64,000 nt of DNA, from positions 558,001 to 622,000 of the forward strand of contig OZ244854.1 in the NCBI GenBank assembly GCA_965220985.1. The letters run 5' to 3'. This document shows, piece after piece, positions 1 through 8,962 of the stretch. Position 1 is the stretch's first letter. Each line of letters opens with the position of its first letter. The DNA comes from JAPPHA01 sp965220985. GTDB taxonomy: Bacteria > Pseudomonadota > Alphaproteobacteria > Rhodobacterales > Rhodobacteraceae. The notes below the pieces were generated by a model, which worked only from the letters and a program-made list of their open reading frames with translations, ran no database searches and had not been told where the DNA came from. The translations under genes were made by a program, and so were the position numbers.

Positions 1-491
1 GTGTAGGTGGTGAATTCCGGCGTGGGCTTGAGAACGCGCTGATCGACGATGTTGATGATCGAAGCGGCAGGCATCAACTCGCCAACCTCGTCCTTGACGG
101 CATTCGGGACCTGGCGGGCAAACTCCTGCATCAGCACGAAGGGCGCCCGCAGATTGGACATGATGTGCCGGTCCCAGCTCGTTTGCGTGGCGGACAACAG
201 GTTGTCGCGTTCGAAAATCGAGGCGTTGTTGATGAGCACGTCGAGCGGCTGGCCCAAGCCGTCCACAGCCCTTCCAACGAGATCACCACATGCGGCCTCG
301 TCGAGAAGGTCTGCGTCGAGGAAAACGGCTCGGCCGCCGGCATCCTCGATGGTCTTCACCGTATCGGTGGCGGCGTCGGCACTCGAGCGGAAGTGTACCG
401 CAACGGCGGCGCCCCGACGAGCAAGAGCAAGAGCCATGGCCTTTCCGAGGCGTTGGGCTCCTCCTGTCACAAGAGCAGCGCTCACTGTCAT
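1..491 (-). CDS. SDR-family reductase, FolM/pteridine-reductase-like (3' end outside window)
   Basis: A partial short-chain dehydrogenase/reductase reading leftwards off the window edge. The visible 163 residues start with the Rossmann glycine motif TGGAQRLG, followed by the NAD(P)-site INNASIFE. The R in GxxRxG and the NNAS variant of NNAG are typical of pteridine and dihydromonapterin reductases (FolM type), which act in the cytosol on pterin cofactors. The catalytic Tyr-Lys pair lies beyond the edge. The start is the ATG at 491. The gene sits 22 nt downstream of a small zinc-ribbon gene and is probably cotranscribed with it. The family assignment is firm; the pterin substrate is inferred. 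Confidence 0.8.
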   Translation of the reverse strand, partial: MTVSAALVTGGAQRLGKAMALALARRGAAVAVHFRSSADAATDTVKTIEDAGGRAVFLDADLLDEAACGDLVGRAVDGLGQPLDVLINNASIFERDNLLSATQTSWDRHIMSNLRAPFVLMQEFARQVPNAVKDEVGELMPAASIINIVDQRVLKPTPEFTTY

Positions 492-513
492 CGGCAAGCG
501 CCCGATATGGGCC

Positions 514-699
514 TCAAGACTTCTTGGACTGGCACGGGCACTGGTCCTTGCCAAACAGGAAAGTCCCGCATTCCGGGCATCTGACTGCCTCGACTCGTTT
601 TCGGCGTTTGCCGGTCTCCCACGGTTTCGGGATCCGGATGCGACCTAGCATGACCAGAATGGCGAGACCGATCAGGAAGAATGTGGCGACTTTGACCAT
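514..699 (-). CDS. Small membrane protein with C-terminal zinc ribbon
   Basis: A 61-residue protein with one hydrophobic segment (about residues 4-20, ATFFLIGLAILVMLG), a basic linker, and a CPxCG...CPC cysteine cluster near the C-terminus that should bind zinc. I recognise this layout from short uncharacterised alphaproteobacterial proteins next to SDR genes; no function is known to me. An upstream in-frame ATG at 714 would add five residues. I prefer 699 because GGAG lies just upstream and homologous proteins begin near MVK. It lies 22 nt upstream of the FolM-like SDR on the same strand, suggesting a two-gene operon. Confidence 0.65.
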   Translation of the reverse strand: MVKVATFFLIGLAILVMLGRIRIPKPWETGKRRKRVEAVRCPECGTFLFGKDQCPCQSKKS

Positions 700-856
700 G
701 CGTCTCCATAACATGGTTCGTCGGGTTGCAGTAGCACTTCCCTGCCCTCGAATTGGAGTCGAGCACGAGTCCAGCCAAAGTCAATCTGAGTTGATGAACG
801 ATAATGGTTTTGATGTGATGTTTGGCAATAGAGCAGCAAGTAGCCTACCGGTTCAC

Positions 857-1453
857 TCATTGCGTACCGACGAGATCACTAAGTTTCTTCGCCATCCAAG
901 TTGGTGCATTGGCACGCAAAGAAAGGAGCTCAAGCCGTTCATCCTCGTTGAGTTGCGGTTTGATCCGCCTCAATGCTCGACCCGCTTTTGCCTTCCCAAG
1001 GTAAGCGAGTGCTCGAAAGGCGTGCCCTGCCTTGCTATCAGGTGCACGAAGTTGCCAACTCGGAACATGCCTCAGTTCCACGATTTGTGCGCCCAGTTTC
1101 AATCGGCGGTTTGGACCAGACGTCCAATAGATCTTTCGCGTTGGGTTCTGTGTCGAAAGACCAAGCATGTTGGCTGCAGATGCTCCACTCACCGAGACGC
1201 TTTCACCCGTTGATCTTGCAAGGTTTTCCACGATCACCTCGACGGAAGGAGCACGTTTGCCAAAGCGGGTTTCCACGGGCAAAGCAAAGACACCGCGCTT
1301 CACACGCATCAACTCTCCACGCTTCACTAATCGCGACAATGCCTGGTCGATCGCGGCTCGCTCTCCAAGATGCAAAAGTTTCTTTGCAGAAAGGGTTGTA
1401 CCTTCGGGCAGCGACTCTGCGTAGGCCTTGATGGCTTCGGATGTGGTTCTCAT
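857..1453 (-). CDS. AbiEi/DUF6088-type antitoxin-like transcription regulator, no toxin partner
   Basis: 198 residues. The N-terminal part (about 1-60) is a winged helix that reads as the DUF6088/AbiEi antitoxin domain: a basic LVKRGELMRVKRGVFALP segment followed by the family's C-terminal region. In type IV toxin-antitoxin systems such a protein neutralises, and represses expression of, a nucleotidyltransferase toxin (AbiEii) encoded just downstream. Here the downstream 140 nt hold no toxin; the next gene is a zinc-ribbon protein. The start is ATG 1453, with GAGGAG upstream. A perfect inverted repeat lies just upstream of the start and fits autoregulation. Bases and codons are less GC-rich than in clpB nearby, suggesting horizontal origin. 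Confidence 0.7.
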   Translation of the reverse strand: MRTTSEAIKAYAESLPEGTTLSAKKLLHLGERAAIDQALSRLVKRGELMRVKRGVFALPVETRFGKRAPSVEVIVENLARSTGESVSVSGASAANMLGLSTQNPTRKIYWTSGPNRRLKLGAQIVELRHVPSWQLRAPDSKAGHAFRALAYLGKAKAGRALRRIKPQLNEDERLELLSLRANAPTWMAKKLSDLVGTQ

Positions 1454-1465
1454 GTCAAGCTCCTC

Positions 1466-1495
1466 GTGTCAGATATATAGCTGGTTTTCTGACAC
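1466..1495. promoter_or_regulatory. Inverted-repeat operator upstream of the AbiEi-like gene
   Basis: Perfect 8-bp arms GTGTCAGA (1466-1473) and TCTGACAC (1488-1495) are separated by a 14-nt AT-rich spacer containing TATATA. The site lies 13-42 nt upstream of the start codon at 1453, where the promoter should be. AbiEi-type antitoxins bind inverted repeats in their own promoters, so this is the expected autoregulatory site. Confidence 0.6.
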
Positions 1496-1663
1496 CTTCA
1501 AGGCAAAAAAACAACCGGCGCGAGAGCTGATCCGAGTCGTTCATCTGGAAACAACAAATTTGAGCGGCAATTCATTGACCGATGCACATAGCGCCCCTCA
1601 AAAAAACGCAAGAGCAGCCGAGAACCGTACACCAGGCGCACTCCGATCAATGAGGCCATCGAA

Positions 1664-1795
1664 ATGAGTTTCGGGTGGTCTCTTGAAGAGCTGATACACC
1701 GCGCAAACGCAAGGGAACGCAGGCACAGTCACTACGTCCCCTCCGAGGTGCTGGTCTACAAATTGCGTCGGACAAAACCTGGCAACTCAGATTAA
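1664..1795 (+). pseudogene. Short protein-like remnant, possibly a sigma-factor-like fragment
   Basis: A 43-codon reading frame starting at ATG 1664 and open upstream to 1592. It contains a protein-like stretch (WSLEELIHRANARERR, then HYVPSEVLVYKLRR) and then stops. The segment resembles, from memory, the N-terminal part of RNA-polymerase-sigma-like proteins in alphaproteobacteria, but the rest of any such gene is missing. It has no ribosome binding site I trust. Either a degraded gene end or chance. The remainder of 1454-1853 shows nothing else apart from the operator. Confidence 0.2.
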
Positions 1796-1853
1796 GGGTT
1801 CCCGGCAACCTCGCGATCGAACATGGTCGAATTGTAGCCCTTTGCACACCTAA

Positions 1854-1905
1854 CAAAGAAAGGGCTCGGGAACTTTGAGAGAAATTCCCGCATTTGCAAG
1901 CCCCA
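1854..1905 (-). terminator. Candidate clpB terminator
   Basis: Just past the clpB stop codon the minus strand can pair GGGCT...AGCCC around an inner GGGAA...TTCCC stem, followed by TTTCTTT. This is an interrupted two-part hairpin with a U-rich tail, placed where a Rho-independent terminator for clpB would be. Confidence 0.4.
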
Positions 1906-1917
1906 GTCTTTTTCCCG

Positions 1918-4524
1918 TCAGTGCAAGGTGGCGTCCGCCGGTTTCTCACTCACCTTGTGCCTGCCGTTGACGACAAGTCCGAAACCGTCGGTCGAGACAG
2001 CGATTTCCGATCCCTCGTCGATGTCGCCGCCGAGGATCTGCTCCGCCACGGCGTTCTGGAGTTCGTTCTGGATGACGCGCTTGAGCGGCCTTGCTCCGTA
2101 AACCGGATCGTAACCCTTGTCGGCGAGCCAGCGCCGCGCCTTGTCGTCGATGTCGAGACCGATCTTTCGCGCTTCGAGGCGTTTTTCGAGAATGCCGATC
2201 TGGATGTTGACGATTCCGTCCATGTCGCTCCTGCTCAGTCGGTCGAAGAGGACGATCTCGTCGAGCCGATTGAGAAACTCGGGGCGGAAATGCCTGCGCA
2301 CCGCGTCCATGACTTCGGCACGCGCCGAATCGACATTCTCGGCCGAGGACGAACTGAGCACCTCGGTTCCCAGGTTGGACGTCAGGATGATGATCGAGTG
2401 CTTGAAGTCGACCGTTCGACCGTGCCCGTCCGTCAGGATTCCGTCGTCCATGACCTGCAGGAGCACGTTGAAGACGTCATGATGCGCCTTCTCGACCTCG
2501 TCAAACAGGATGACCTGATACGGCCTGCGGCGGACCGCCTCCGTCAGCACCCCGCCCTGGTCGAACCCGACATATCCCGGAGGCGCACCGATCAATCGCG
2601 ACACGGAGTGCTTTTCCATGAACTCGGACATGTCGATCCGAACCATCGAGTGTTCGTCGTCGAAGACGAATTCCGCGAGCGCCTTGGTCAGTTCGGTCTT
2701 TCCGACGCCGGTCGGACCCAGGAACAGGAACGATCCGATCGGGCGGTTGGGGTCGTTCAGACCGGTACGCGCGCGACGAACCGCGTTGGAAATCGCGACG
2801 ACCGCGTCACGCTGTCCGACGACCCGCTTGCCGAGAGCCTCTTCCATCCGCAGCAGCTTGTCGCGCTCGCCCTCGAGCAGCTTGTCGACCGGAATTCCCG
2901 TCCAACGCTCGACGACCGACGCAACATGGGTTGGCAGGACGGCTTCCTCGACCATGAGATTCTGTTCGTTTCGTTCAGCCTCGTGCAGCTTTTTCTCGAG
3001 GCCCGGAATGATGCCGTACTGAAGCTCTCCCAGGCGCGCGAGGTCGCCCACCCGTCGCGCGGCCTCGTACTCCACGCGGGCGTCGTCGAGCTGCTTCTTG
3101 ATGTCGCGAGCGGACGCGAGGCTGTCGCGCTCAACCTGCCAGCGAGACGTCAACTCGCTCGACTGTTCCTGAAGTTCGGCGAGTTCGCTCTCGAGTTTCG
3201 ACAGCCTTTCTCGCGACGCGGCGTCGGATTCCTTTTCGAGCGCCGTCGCCTCGATCTGCTTCTGCAGCAATTCGCGATCGATGGCGTCCAGCTCTTCCGG
3301 TTTCGAATCGACCTCCATGCGCAGGCGGCTTGCCGCCTCGTCCATGAGATCGATCGCCTTGTCGGGCAGGAACCTGTCCGAAATGTAGCGGTGGCTCATC
3401 TGTGCTGCCGCAACCAGCGATGCGTCGGAAATCCTGATCCCGTGGTGAAGCTCGTAGCGTTCCTTGATGCCGCGCAGGATGGAGATCGTGTCTTCGAGCG
3501 ACGGTTCGCTCACGTGAACCGGTTGGAACCTCCGCGCGAGGGCTGCGTCCTTTTCGACGTGCTTGCGGTATTCGTCGAGGGTGGTCGCGCCGATGCAATG
3601 CAGATCGCCGCGCGCGAGAGCGGGTTTCAGCAGGTTCGAGGCATCCATGGCACCGTCAGCCTTGCCGGCCCCGACGAGCGTGTGCATTTCGTCGATGAAC
3701 AGCAGGATCCTGCCGTCGCTCGCCGTCACCTCGGAGAGAACCGACTTCAGCCTCTCTTCGAACTCGCCGCGATACTTGGCACCCGCAACGAGAGCCCCCA
3801 TGTCGAGCGCCATGAGTTTCTTGTCCGCGAGATTGTCGGGCACGTCGCCGTTGACGATCCGCAGGGCCAGTCCCTCTGCGATGGCCGTCTTGCCGACACC
3901 CGGTTCGCCAATCAGGACCGGATTGTTCTTGGTTCGCCTGGTCAGGACCTGCATGGATCTGCGGATCTCGTCGTCGCGACCGATGATGGGATCGATCTTC
4001 CCTTCCCTCGCATCTGCAGTCAGATCCCGCGAAAAGCGATTCAGGGCGTCATACCCTTCGTCGGCGGTTTCGGTATCGACGGTCCTGCCCATTCGCACCC
4101 GATCGATCGCTGCCTTCAGTTGGTCTGCGGCGACATTCCCGGCACGCAGCGCCGATCTTGCATCCGACTCGATCTTGGCAAGGGCGAGCAGCAGGGCTTC
4201 GACCGGCACAAAGCGATCATTGGCCGCATTGGCAATCCGCTCCGCTTCGGTCAGGACCTTGTGCATGTTCTTGTCGATGTAGATTCGATCCGAGGCTCCG
4301 GTCACCTTCGGTTGCCGTGCAAGGTTCGCGTCGCATTCCTTGCCAACGACCGCCAGATCTCCGCCTGCCTGCCTTATCAGATTCGGCACGAGGCCCGAAT
4401 CGTCGTCGATCATCGCTCTGAGCAGGTGGTCAGGCACGAAGCGCTGATGGTCACGCTCTTGAGCCATGATCTGCGCGGCCTGGATAAGCCTGCGAGAACG
4501 TTCGGTCAGTTTCTTGTCGTCCAT
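1918..4524 (-). CDS. clpB: ATP-dependent disaggregase ClpB
   Basis: 868 residues, the usual ClpB length. A Clp N-domain (about 5-145) is followed by AAA+ module 1 with Walker A GEPGVGKT (about 205-212), a coiled-coil middle domain (about 405-530) that marks ClpB rather than ClpA or ClpC, AAA+ module 2 with GPTGVGKT (about 603-610), and a D2-small C-terminal domain. ClpB works with DnaK to pull apart aggregated protein after heat stress in the cytosol. The start is ATG 4524, with AAGGAG seven bases upstream; an upstream in-frame ATG at 4602 lacks this. The gene is divergent from pyrF across about 300 nt. I could not pick out a convincing sigma-32 promoter there. Confidence 0.97.
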   Translation of the reverse strand: MDDKKLTERSRRLIQAAQIMAQERDHQRFVPDHLLRAMIDDDSGLVPNLIRQAGGDLAVVGKECDANLARQPKVTGASDRIYIDKNMHKVLTEAERIANAANDRFVPVEALLLALAKIESDARSALRAGNVAADQLKAAIDRVRMGRTVDTETADEGYDALNRFSRDLTADAREGKIDPIIGRDDEIRRSMQVLTRRTKNNPVLIGEPGVGKTAIAEGLALRIVNGDVPDNLADKKLMALDMGALVAGAKYRGEFEERLKSVLSEVTASDGRILLFIDEMHTLVGAGKADGAMDASNLLKPALARGDLHCIGATTLDEYRKHVEKDAALARRFQPVHVSEPSLEDTISILRGIKERYELHHGIRISDASLVAAAQMSHRYISDRFLPDKAIDLMDEAASRLRMEVDSKPEELDAIDRELLQKQIEATALEKESDAASRERLSKLESELAELQEQSSELTSRWQVERDSLASARDIKKQLDDARVEYEAARRVGDLARLGELQYGIIPGLEKKLHEAERNEQNLMVEEAVLPTHVASVVERWTGIPVDKLLEGERDKLLRMEEALGKRVVGQRDAVVAISNAVRRARTGLNDPNRPIGSFLFLGPTGVGKTELTKALAEFVFDDEHSMVRIDMSEFMEKHSVSRLIGAPPGYVGFDQGGVLTEAVRRRPYQVILFDEVEKAHHDVFNVLLQVMDDGILTDGHGRTVDFKHSIIILTSNLGTEVLSSSSAENVDSARAEVMDAVRRHFRPEFLNRLDEIVLFDRLSRSDMDGIVNIQIGILEKRLEARKIGLDIDDKARRWLADKGYDPVYGARPLKRVIQNELQNAVAEQILGGDIDEGSEIAVSTDGFGLVVNGRHKVSEKPADATLH

Positions 4525-4830
4525 TTTGCGCTCCTTGCGCGTCGGGTCGTCTCTGCGATCGAGACGTCTTTGGAACACCATGCAGATGGCCCAAGTGGAC
4601 ATCGGCTATGCGATCGGCGCGACGGTGTCGGATCATTTTCCGGCAACGCTGTCTCACGTGCCGAGACTCTGTTTTCCGCAGCGAAATCGGAAATTGCGAC
4701 AGACCATTCGGGTACGGCACCGTGCGCTGATGATATACAGATAGGAACCGACCCCGCCTTGAACAAGTGCAGGGACCAGGCGTTCCGGTCGCCTTGACTT
4801 GCCGCAGCAAAGAGAGGAACAGGTCAACTG

Positions 4831-5547
4831 ATGATGGCACATCCTGCAGTCAAGGAAACGGACGAACGACTGATCGTCGCGCTCGATTTTCGCAGTGGCG
4901 ACGAAGCGCTCGGACTTGTCGACCGACTTGAGAATCGTGTCTCGTTCTACAAGGTCGGCCTTGGACTACTCGGCTGTGGCGGGCTGGATGTGGTGCAGGA
5001 GCTTCGCTCGCGCGGCAAGCACGTCTTTCTCGACCTCAAGCTCTTCGACATCAGCGCCACGGTCGAGGCGGCAGCATCGGGACTGTCTGCATTGGGCCCG
5101 TCGCTGATGACGGTCCATGGGGATCCGCATGTCGTCGCCGCAGCGGCGGCAGGTTGCGCCGGAACCGACACGAAAGTTCTGGCTGTCACGATTTTGACAT
5201 CGCTGGACCGACGCGATCTTGACGAGTGCCTGATCCGGGACGGCGAAATTTCGAGCCTTGTCGTGGAACGCGCGAAACGCGCGATCGATGCTGGTGCCGA
5301 CGGTGTCGTCGCGTCTGCGCTCGAAGCCGGCCTGCTTCGCGAAGAGATACCCGATCAGGGATTTCTGATCGTCACGCCCGGCATCAGGCTGGAGCAGGGT
5401 TCGTTCCATGACCAGAAACGGGTCGCGTCGCCGGGTGCGGCACTGCGTGCAGGTGCGAGCCACATCGTCGTCGGACGCCCGATCACGCGGGCAGAAAACC
5501 CGGTCGATGCCGCTCGTCTGGTTCTGGATGAAATGAAAGGGGTGTGA
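4831..5547 (+). CDS. pyrF: Orotidine-5'-phosphate decarboxylase
   Basis: 238 residues with the OMP-decarboxylase core: the early LIVALDF strand, the catalytic array D68-x-K70-xx-D73 in DLKLFDIS, and the C-terminal phosphate-binding VVGRPIT. It makes UMP from OMP in the last step of de novo pyrimidine synthesis. Two adjacent ATG codons (4831 and 4834) could start it; a GAGAGGAA sequence lies upstream. It is followed after about 90 nt by dinB on the same strand. Confidence 0.95.
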   Translation: MMAHPAVKETDERLIVALDFRSGDEALGLVDRLENRVSFYKVGLGLLGCGGLDVVQELRSRGKHVFLDLKLFDISATVEAAASGLSALGPSLMTVHGDPHVVAAAAAGCAGTDTKVLAVTILTSLDRRDLDECLIRDGEISSLVVERAKRAIDAGADGVVASALEAGLLREEIPDQGFLIVTPGIRLEQGSFHDQKRVASPGAALRAGASHIVVGRPITRAENPVDAARLVLDEMKGV

Positions 5548-5634
5548 CTTGGAGTTGTCGTCGCGGTCGACGTGAACGCATCTTGTCGACTCGGAATGCG
5601 ACAGGCGCCGATTTGTCGACGGTGACAGGCAACA

Positions 5635-6906
5635 ATGAAGACAATGACCACGATTTGCCAGGATTGCCTGACCTTGTCCGAGAGCGGCTCCCGCGACATT
5701 CGATGCGAGAGTTGTGGCAGCCAGCGGCTGGTCCAGCACGAGGAATTGTCACGGCTCGCGATCGCGCACATCGATTGCGACGCGTTCTATGCCAGCATCG
5801 AAAAACGCGACAATCCTGAACTTGCCGACAAACCGGTCATCGTCGGTGGAGGACGTCGTGGCGTCGTCTCGACGGCTTGCTATGTCGCCCGTCGCTTCGG
5901 CGTGCACTCGGCCATGCCGATGTTCCAGGCGCGGAGGCTGTGTCCGAACGCCGTTGTCATCAAGCCCCGAATGAAAGTCTATTCGTCGGTTTCGCGACAG
6001 ATTCGCGACATGATGAATGCGCTGACTCCTGTGGTCGAGCCATTGTCGCTCGACGAGGCGTTTCTGGATCTCTCGGGCACCGAGCGGCTGCACGGCGAAC
6101 CGCCGGCCGTGCAACTGGCCCGCATCGCTCTGAATGTCGAAAAGACGATCGGCATTTCCGTCTCGATCGGCCTGTCACACAACAAGTTCCTCGCCAAGGT
6201 CGCCTCGGATCTCGACAAGCCTCGCGGTTTCTCGGTCATCGGCAAGGCCGAGACCTTGTCTTTCCTCGAAGACAAGCCGGTCTCCCTGGTCTGGGGGGTT
6301 GGTCGGGAAACGACTCGGGCGCTGCAAAAACTGGGAATCCGAACCCTTGGCGACATTCGTGAGTTCGGAAAGGACGAGCTGGTGGAGCGGACCGGTCGCA
6401 TGGGAGGCCGCCTTTGGTCACTGGCTCACGGGGAGGATCACCGCAGGATCACGACATCGGAGCCGGCCAAGGGCATGTCGAACGAAACGACATTCTCGGA
6501 AGACACTTCGGACATTCGCAAGCTTGACGGTCATCTGTGGCGCCTGTCCGAACAGGTCTCGGACAGGGCGAAGGCCAAGGGCGTGTCCGGACGGACGGTC
6601 ACCCTGAAGGTCAAGATGGCCAACCATCGCATCCTGACGCGGCAGAAGAGGTTGTCGGATCCGACCCAATCGGCGAACCGGATTTACGAAACGACACGCA
6701 GTCTTCTTGATCAGGTGATCGAGAGAGCGCCGTTTCGACTGATCGGCGTCGGCATCTCGACTCTCACGCGTGATGCTGTGACAAGTGAAATCGAGGGACT
6801 GCACGATGACAGGACGGCCAAGCAGCTGAAGGCCGAAAAGGCCGCCGACCTGATCCGGGACAAGTTCGGCAAGCGTGCCATCCTCAAGGGCAGATCACTG
6901 CAATGA
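5635..6906 (+). CDS. dinB: DNA polymerase IV (Y family) with N-terminal zinc finger
   Basis: 423 residues. An N-terminal CxxC...CxxC zinc finger (C8, C11, C24, C27) precedes the polymerase; many alphaproteobacterial DinB proteins carry this extension. The Y-family core follows: IDCDAFYAS (about 43-51) and SLDEAF (about 141-146) supply the metal-binding acids, then helix-hairpin-helix thumb motifs and a little-finger domain. It performs error-prone translesion synthesis. The start is ATG 5635; ATG 5644 would be equally compatible with the finger. The 3' end abuts the decayed end of the next, convergent gene. No LexA box was evident upstream. Confidence 0.95.
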   Translation: MKTMTTICQDCLTLSESGSRDIRCESCGSQRLVQHEELSRLAIAHIDCDAFYASIEKRDNPELADKPVIVGGGRRGVVSTACYVARRFGVHSAMPMFQARRLCPNAVVIKPRMKVYSSVSRQIRDMMNALTPVVEPLSLDEAFLDLSGTERLHGEPPAVQLARIALNVEKTIGISVSIGLSHNKFLAKVASDLDKPRGFSVIGKAETLSFLEDKPVSLVWGVGRETTRALQKLGIRTLGDIREFGKDELVERTGRMGGRLWSLAHGEDHRRITTSEPAKGMSNETTFSEDTSDIRKLDGHLWRLSEQVSDRAKAKGVSGRTVTLKVKMANHRILTRQKRLSDPTQSANRIYETTRSLLDQVIERAPFRLIGVGISTLTRDAVTSEIEGLHDDRTAKQLKAEKAADLIRDKFGKRAILKGRSLQ

Positions 6907-7068
6907 CCTGACGTCACGATGTCGTACCGTTCGACAATTGTTGGGTAATCGGGATCGCTCAGAGTGGCCTCGACCGACGTCGGCTTGCAATCGATCAAGG
7001 CCTTGATGATCGCTCGACCTTCGGGGTCCCCGACCGATCACGTGCCCGAGCCAGGACATAGCCGTCGA
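6907..7068 (-). pseudogene. Out-of-frame continuation of the 7069-7974 gene
   Basis: Immediately past the stop codon at 7069 the minus strand stays protein-like but in other frames: first LIDGYVLARARDRSG, then, after another shift, GDPEGRAIIKALIDCKP followed by SDPDYPTIVERYDIVTSG. This reads like the C-terminal beta-rich tail of the upstream protein, broken by two frameshifts and cut off where dinB ends. No start codon serves these pieces. This is my interpretation from pattern only. Confidence 0.35.
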
Positions 7069-7974
7069 TCAGTCCACTGTTGCGCTCGTCTCTGCATTTT
7101 CAGCAAGAATGCGCGCGGCCTCGCCGAGCACAGGGACATCGGACTGTTCGAATGAAACGACAACGCGCTCATTGGACCGGCCTTTTGGTGGCTGCAAGGT
7201 GAGAGACCAGCTGACAGTCACGTCCAAGCGTCCGCCGATACCGATCAGACTGGCCAGCGCCTCGCAAAGGTTCGCGCTGATCCCTTGGTCCACCCGTTCC
7301 GCAAATTGTCTGATGTCCCCACCTCGATCAACCTGTTGCGTTGCCTTTCGTGAAGCTCTCAGTCCTGAGAAAAGCATTCGGGTGGCGCGCCGTTCGAACG
7401 GTTCTGATTCCGGCAGGCACGATCTTGCCGATTCAAACTCTGTCAACGACGGCTCGACGGGGACAAGCAACCTGATTGCGAAGCAGTCCGGCTCCGCCCA
7501 CCCCAATCGTACTTTGTCGACATGCGCGGCAGCCCGTTCGTCGTGTCCCTCTCTGAACACGCGCTGGGGCCGCGACGTCGCGCAGGCTGCCGCCAACAGC
7601 AGTTTGCGAGCTTCATCGAGGAATTTGACACCGTCCGAAAGCGCGATGGTGCAGTTTTGGCCGGATGTCGGAACGGTCAACCGAATCAGGTCCATATCCG
7701 TCAGCGACAAGTCTGCGAGCACCGTCGAACTTTTGCGATTCTCGACACGTCCGACGGTTTCCGCGAGTTGCACGAGCCTGGTCGTATAGTCGGCATAGAT
7801 CTTCGATGAAGGGACAAGGACTGACTCGGTTTCATCGTCTCGCAGGCAATACACGTCGCCAGTGTCGCCGTGATTTGCACCGAGTCTTTTCCATCCATTG
7901 GCAGCAAGATACGCATGCACTCCCCGAGGGCTGACAGCATCCGCAAGCGCTATGTCCTTGGTCGGAATGCTCAC
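7069..7974 (-). CDS. Uncharacterised protein, probably C-terminally broken
   Basis: 301 residues from a GTG start at 7974, chosen because AGGAG sits seven bases upstream; nothing further upstream in this frame looks like protein. I do not recognise a named domain. An N-terminal segment reads GVHAYLAANGWKR; the middle contains a LLLAAACATSRPQ helix and a DKVRLG motif that I associate with a family of soluble proteins of unknown function. The family seems to continue past this stop, in other frames, down to the end of dinB, so this copy is likely a truncated pseudogene. It lies 50 nt downstream of the carnitine-dehydrogenase-like gene but need not share its function. Confidence 0.5.
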   Translation of the reverse strand: MSIPTKDIALADAVSPRGVHAYLAANGWKRLGANHGDTGDVYCLRDDETESVLVPSSKIYADYTTRLVQLAETVGRVENRKSSTVLADLSLTDMDLIRLTVPTSGQNCTIALSDGVKFLDEARKLLLAAACATSRPQRVFREGHDERAAAHVDKVRLGWAEPDCFAIRLLVPVEPSLTEFESARSCLPESEPFERRATRMLFSGLRASRKATQQVDRGGDIRQFAERVDQGISANLCEALASLIGIGGRLDVTVSWSLTLQPPKGRSNERVVVSFEQSDVPVLGEAARILAENAETSATVD

Positions 7975-8023
7975 CCGGTTTCTCCTGTCGACAATGCTTT
8001 GGCGACGTTCGCGGCCATCGCTT

Positions 8024-8962
8024 CTAACCCGCGTCACGCAGACCTGCAGTCGCTTTCTGCATCGCGATGAGAAGAGCATCGCGCTCTGCGGACATTTCTT
8101 GCGTGCTTCGACCGCGTGCCTGCTCAGCCATTCCCTCGACCAGCTGCGCAATCACCCCGTCATCGAGATGCGGGTCGCCGAGCCCGTCCCACCAGCCGTT
8201 GAAGGTGTCCCTGAAGTGGTCGCAAAACGCCTGAAGCCCCCCGTCTCCGGCACCCAGATGAAACAGCGCGGTCGGACCCATCGCCGCCCACCTCAATCCG
8301 GGTCCGGCCCACATGGCCTTGTCGATGTCTTCGACGCTCGCAACGCCTTCCACCGCCATGTGAACGGCCTCGCGCCAGACCGCCGCCTGCAAACGATTGG
8401 CCACGTGTCCCGGCAAACCCTTCTTGATGCGGATCGTGACCTTGCCGACATCCTGGTAAAACCCCTCTGCCGCATCCAGGAGCCCCGGACGGGTTCTGGC
8501 GTTGGCTGTCAATTCGACCAGCGGAATGAGATGCGGAGGATTGAACGGGTGGCCAAGAATCAATGGAGACGGATCTTGCCAACCATCTTGCAATGCCTCC
8601 AGTGTGAGCCCCGATGTCGAGCTCGAAAAGATGACACCTTCAGACAGCGACGGTTCGATCTCGGCATATGTGGCCTGTTTCAACGCCAAGCGCTCAGGCA
8701 GGTTTTCCTGAACGAATTCAACATTTTCGACTGCGGCTGCAGCAGTCTTGTGGAATGTGATCGCATCCGGATCGCCGTTCTCGGTCAGACTGAGTTCCGT
8801 CAGGGTCGGCCACGCCTTCTCGACGTAGTCACGCACGGATTTTTCCGCCGTCGGTGCCGGATCATAGATGGCAACCGACCGGCCGGAGGCCAAAAACAGC
8901 GCGGTCCAGCTGGCACCGATGACACCACCGCCGAGGCAAGCGGTACGAGCGATATCCACCAT
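8024..8962 (-). CDS. 3-hydroxyacyl-CoA-dehydrogenase-family enzyme, L-carnitine dehydrogenase-like
   Basis: 312 residues. An N-terminal NAD-binding GGGVIGASW motif (about 9-17), the family motif GHPFNPPHLIPLVEL, and a C-terminal helical dimer domain place it in the 3-hydroxyacyl-CoA dehydrogenase superfamily. Together with the adjacent BKACE enzyme, the best fit is L-carnitine 3-dehydrogenase (carnitine + NAD+ to 3-dehydrocarnitine). Some homologues carry a C-terminal thioesterase domain; this one is too short for that. The ATG at 8962 overlaps the TGA of the upstream SDR (ATGA), so it is translationally coupled. The substrate is inferred from context. Confidence 0.75.
   Translation of the reverse strand: MVDIARTACLGGGVIGASWTALFLASGRSVAIYDPAPTAEKSVRDYVEKAWPTLTELSLTENGDPDAITFHKTAAAAVENVEFVQENLPERLALKQATYAEIEPSLSEGVIFSSSTSGLTLEALQDGWQDPSPLILGHPFNPPHLIPLVELTANARTRPGLLDAAEGFYQDVGKVTIRIKKGLPGHVANRLQAAVWREAVHMAVEGVASVEDIDKAMWAGPGLRWAAMGPTALFHLGAGDGGLQAFCDHFRDTFNGWWDGLGDPHLDDGVIAQLVEGMAEQARGRSTQEMSAERDALLIAMQKATAGLRDAG

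Noticed and set aside
1894..4797. A 967-codon frame antisense to clpB
   Set aside because: It is the mirror of a certain gene; long antisense frames are common in GC-rich DNA and this one has no recognisable motifs.
6985..7010. Palindrome ATCAAGGCCTTGAT after dinB as a terminator
   Set aside because: The stem is short and there is no T-run on either side.
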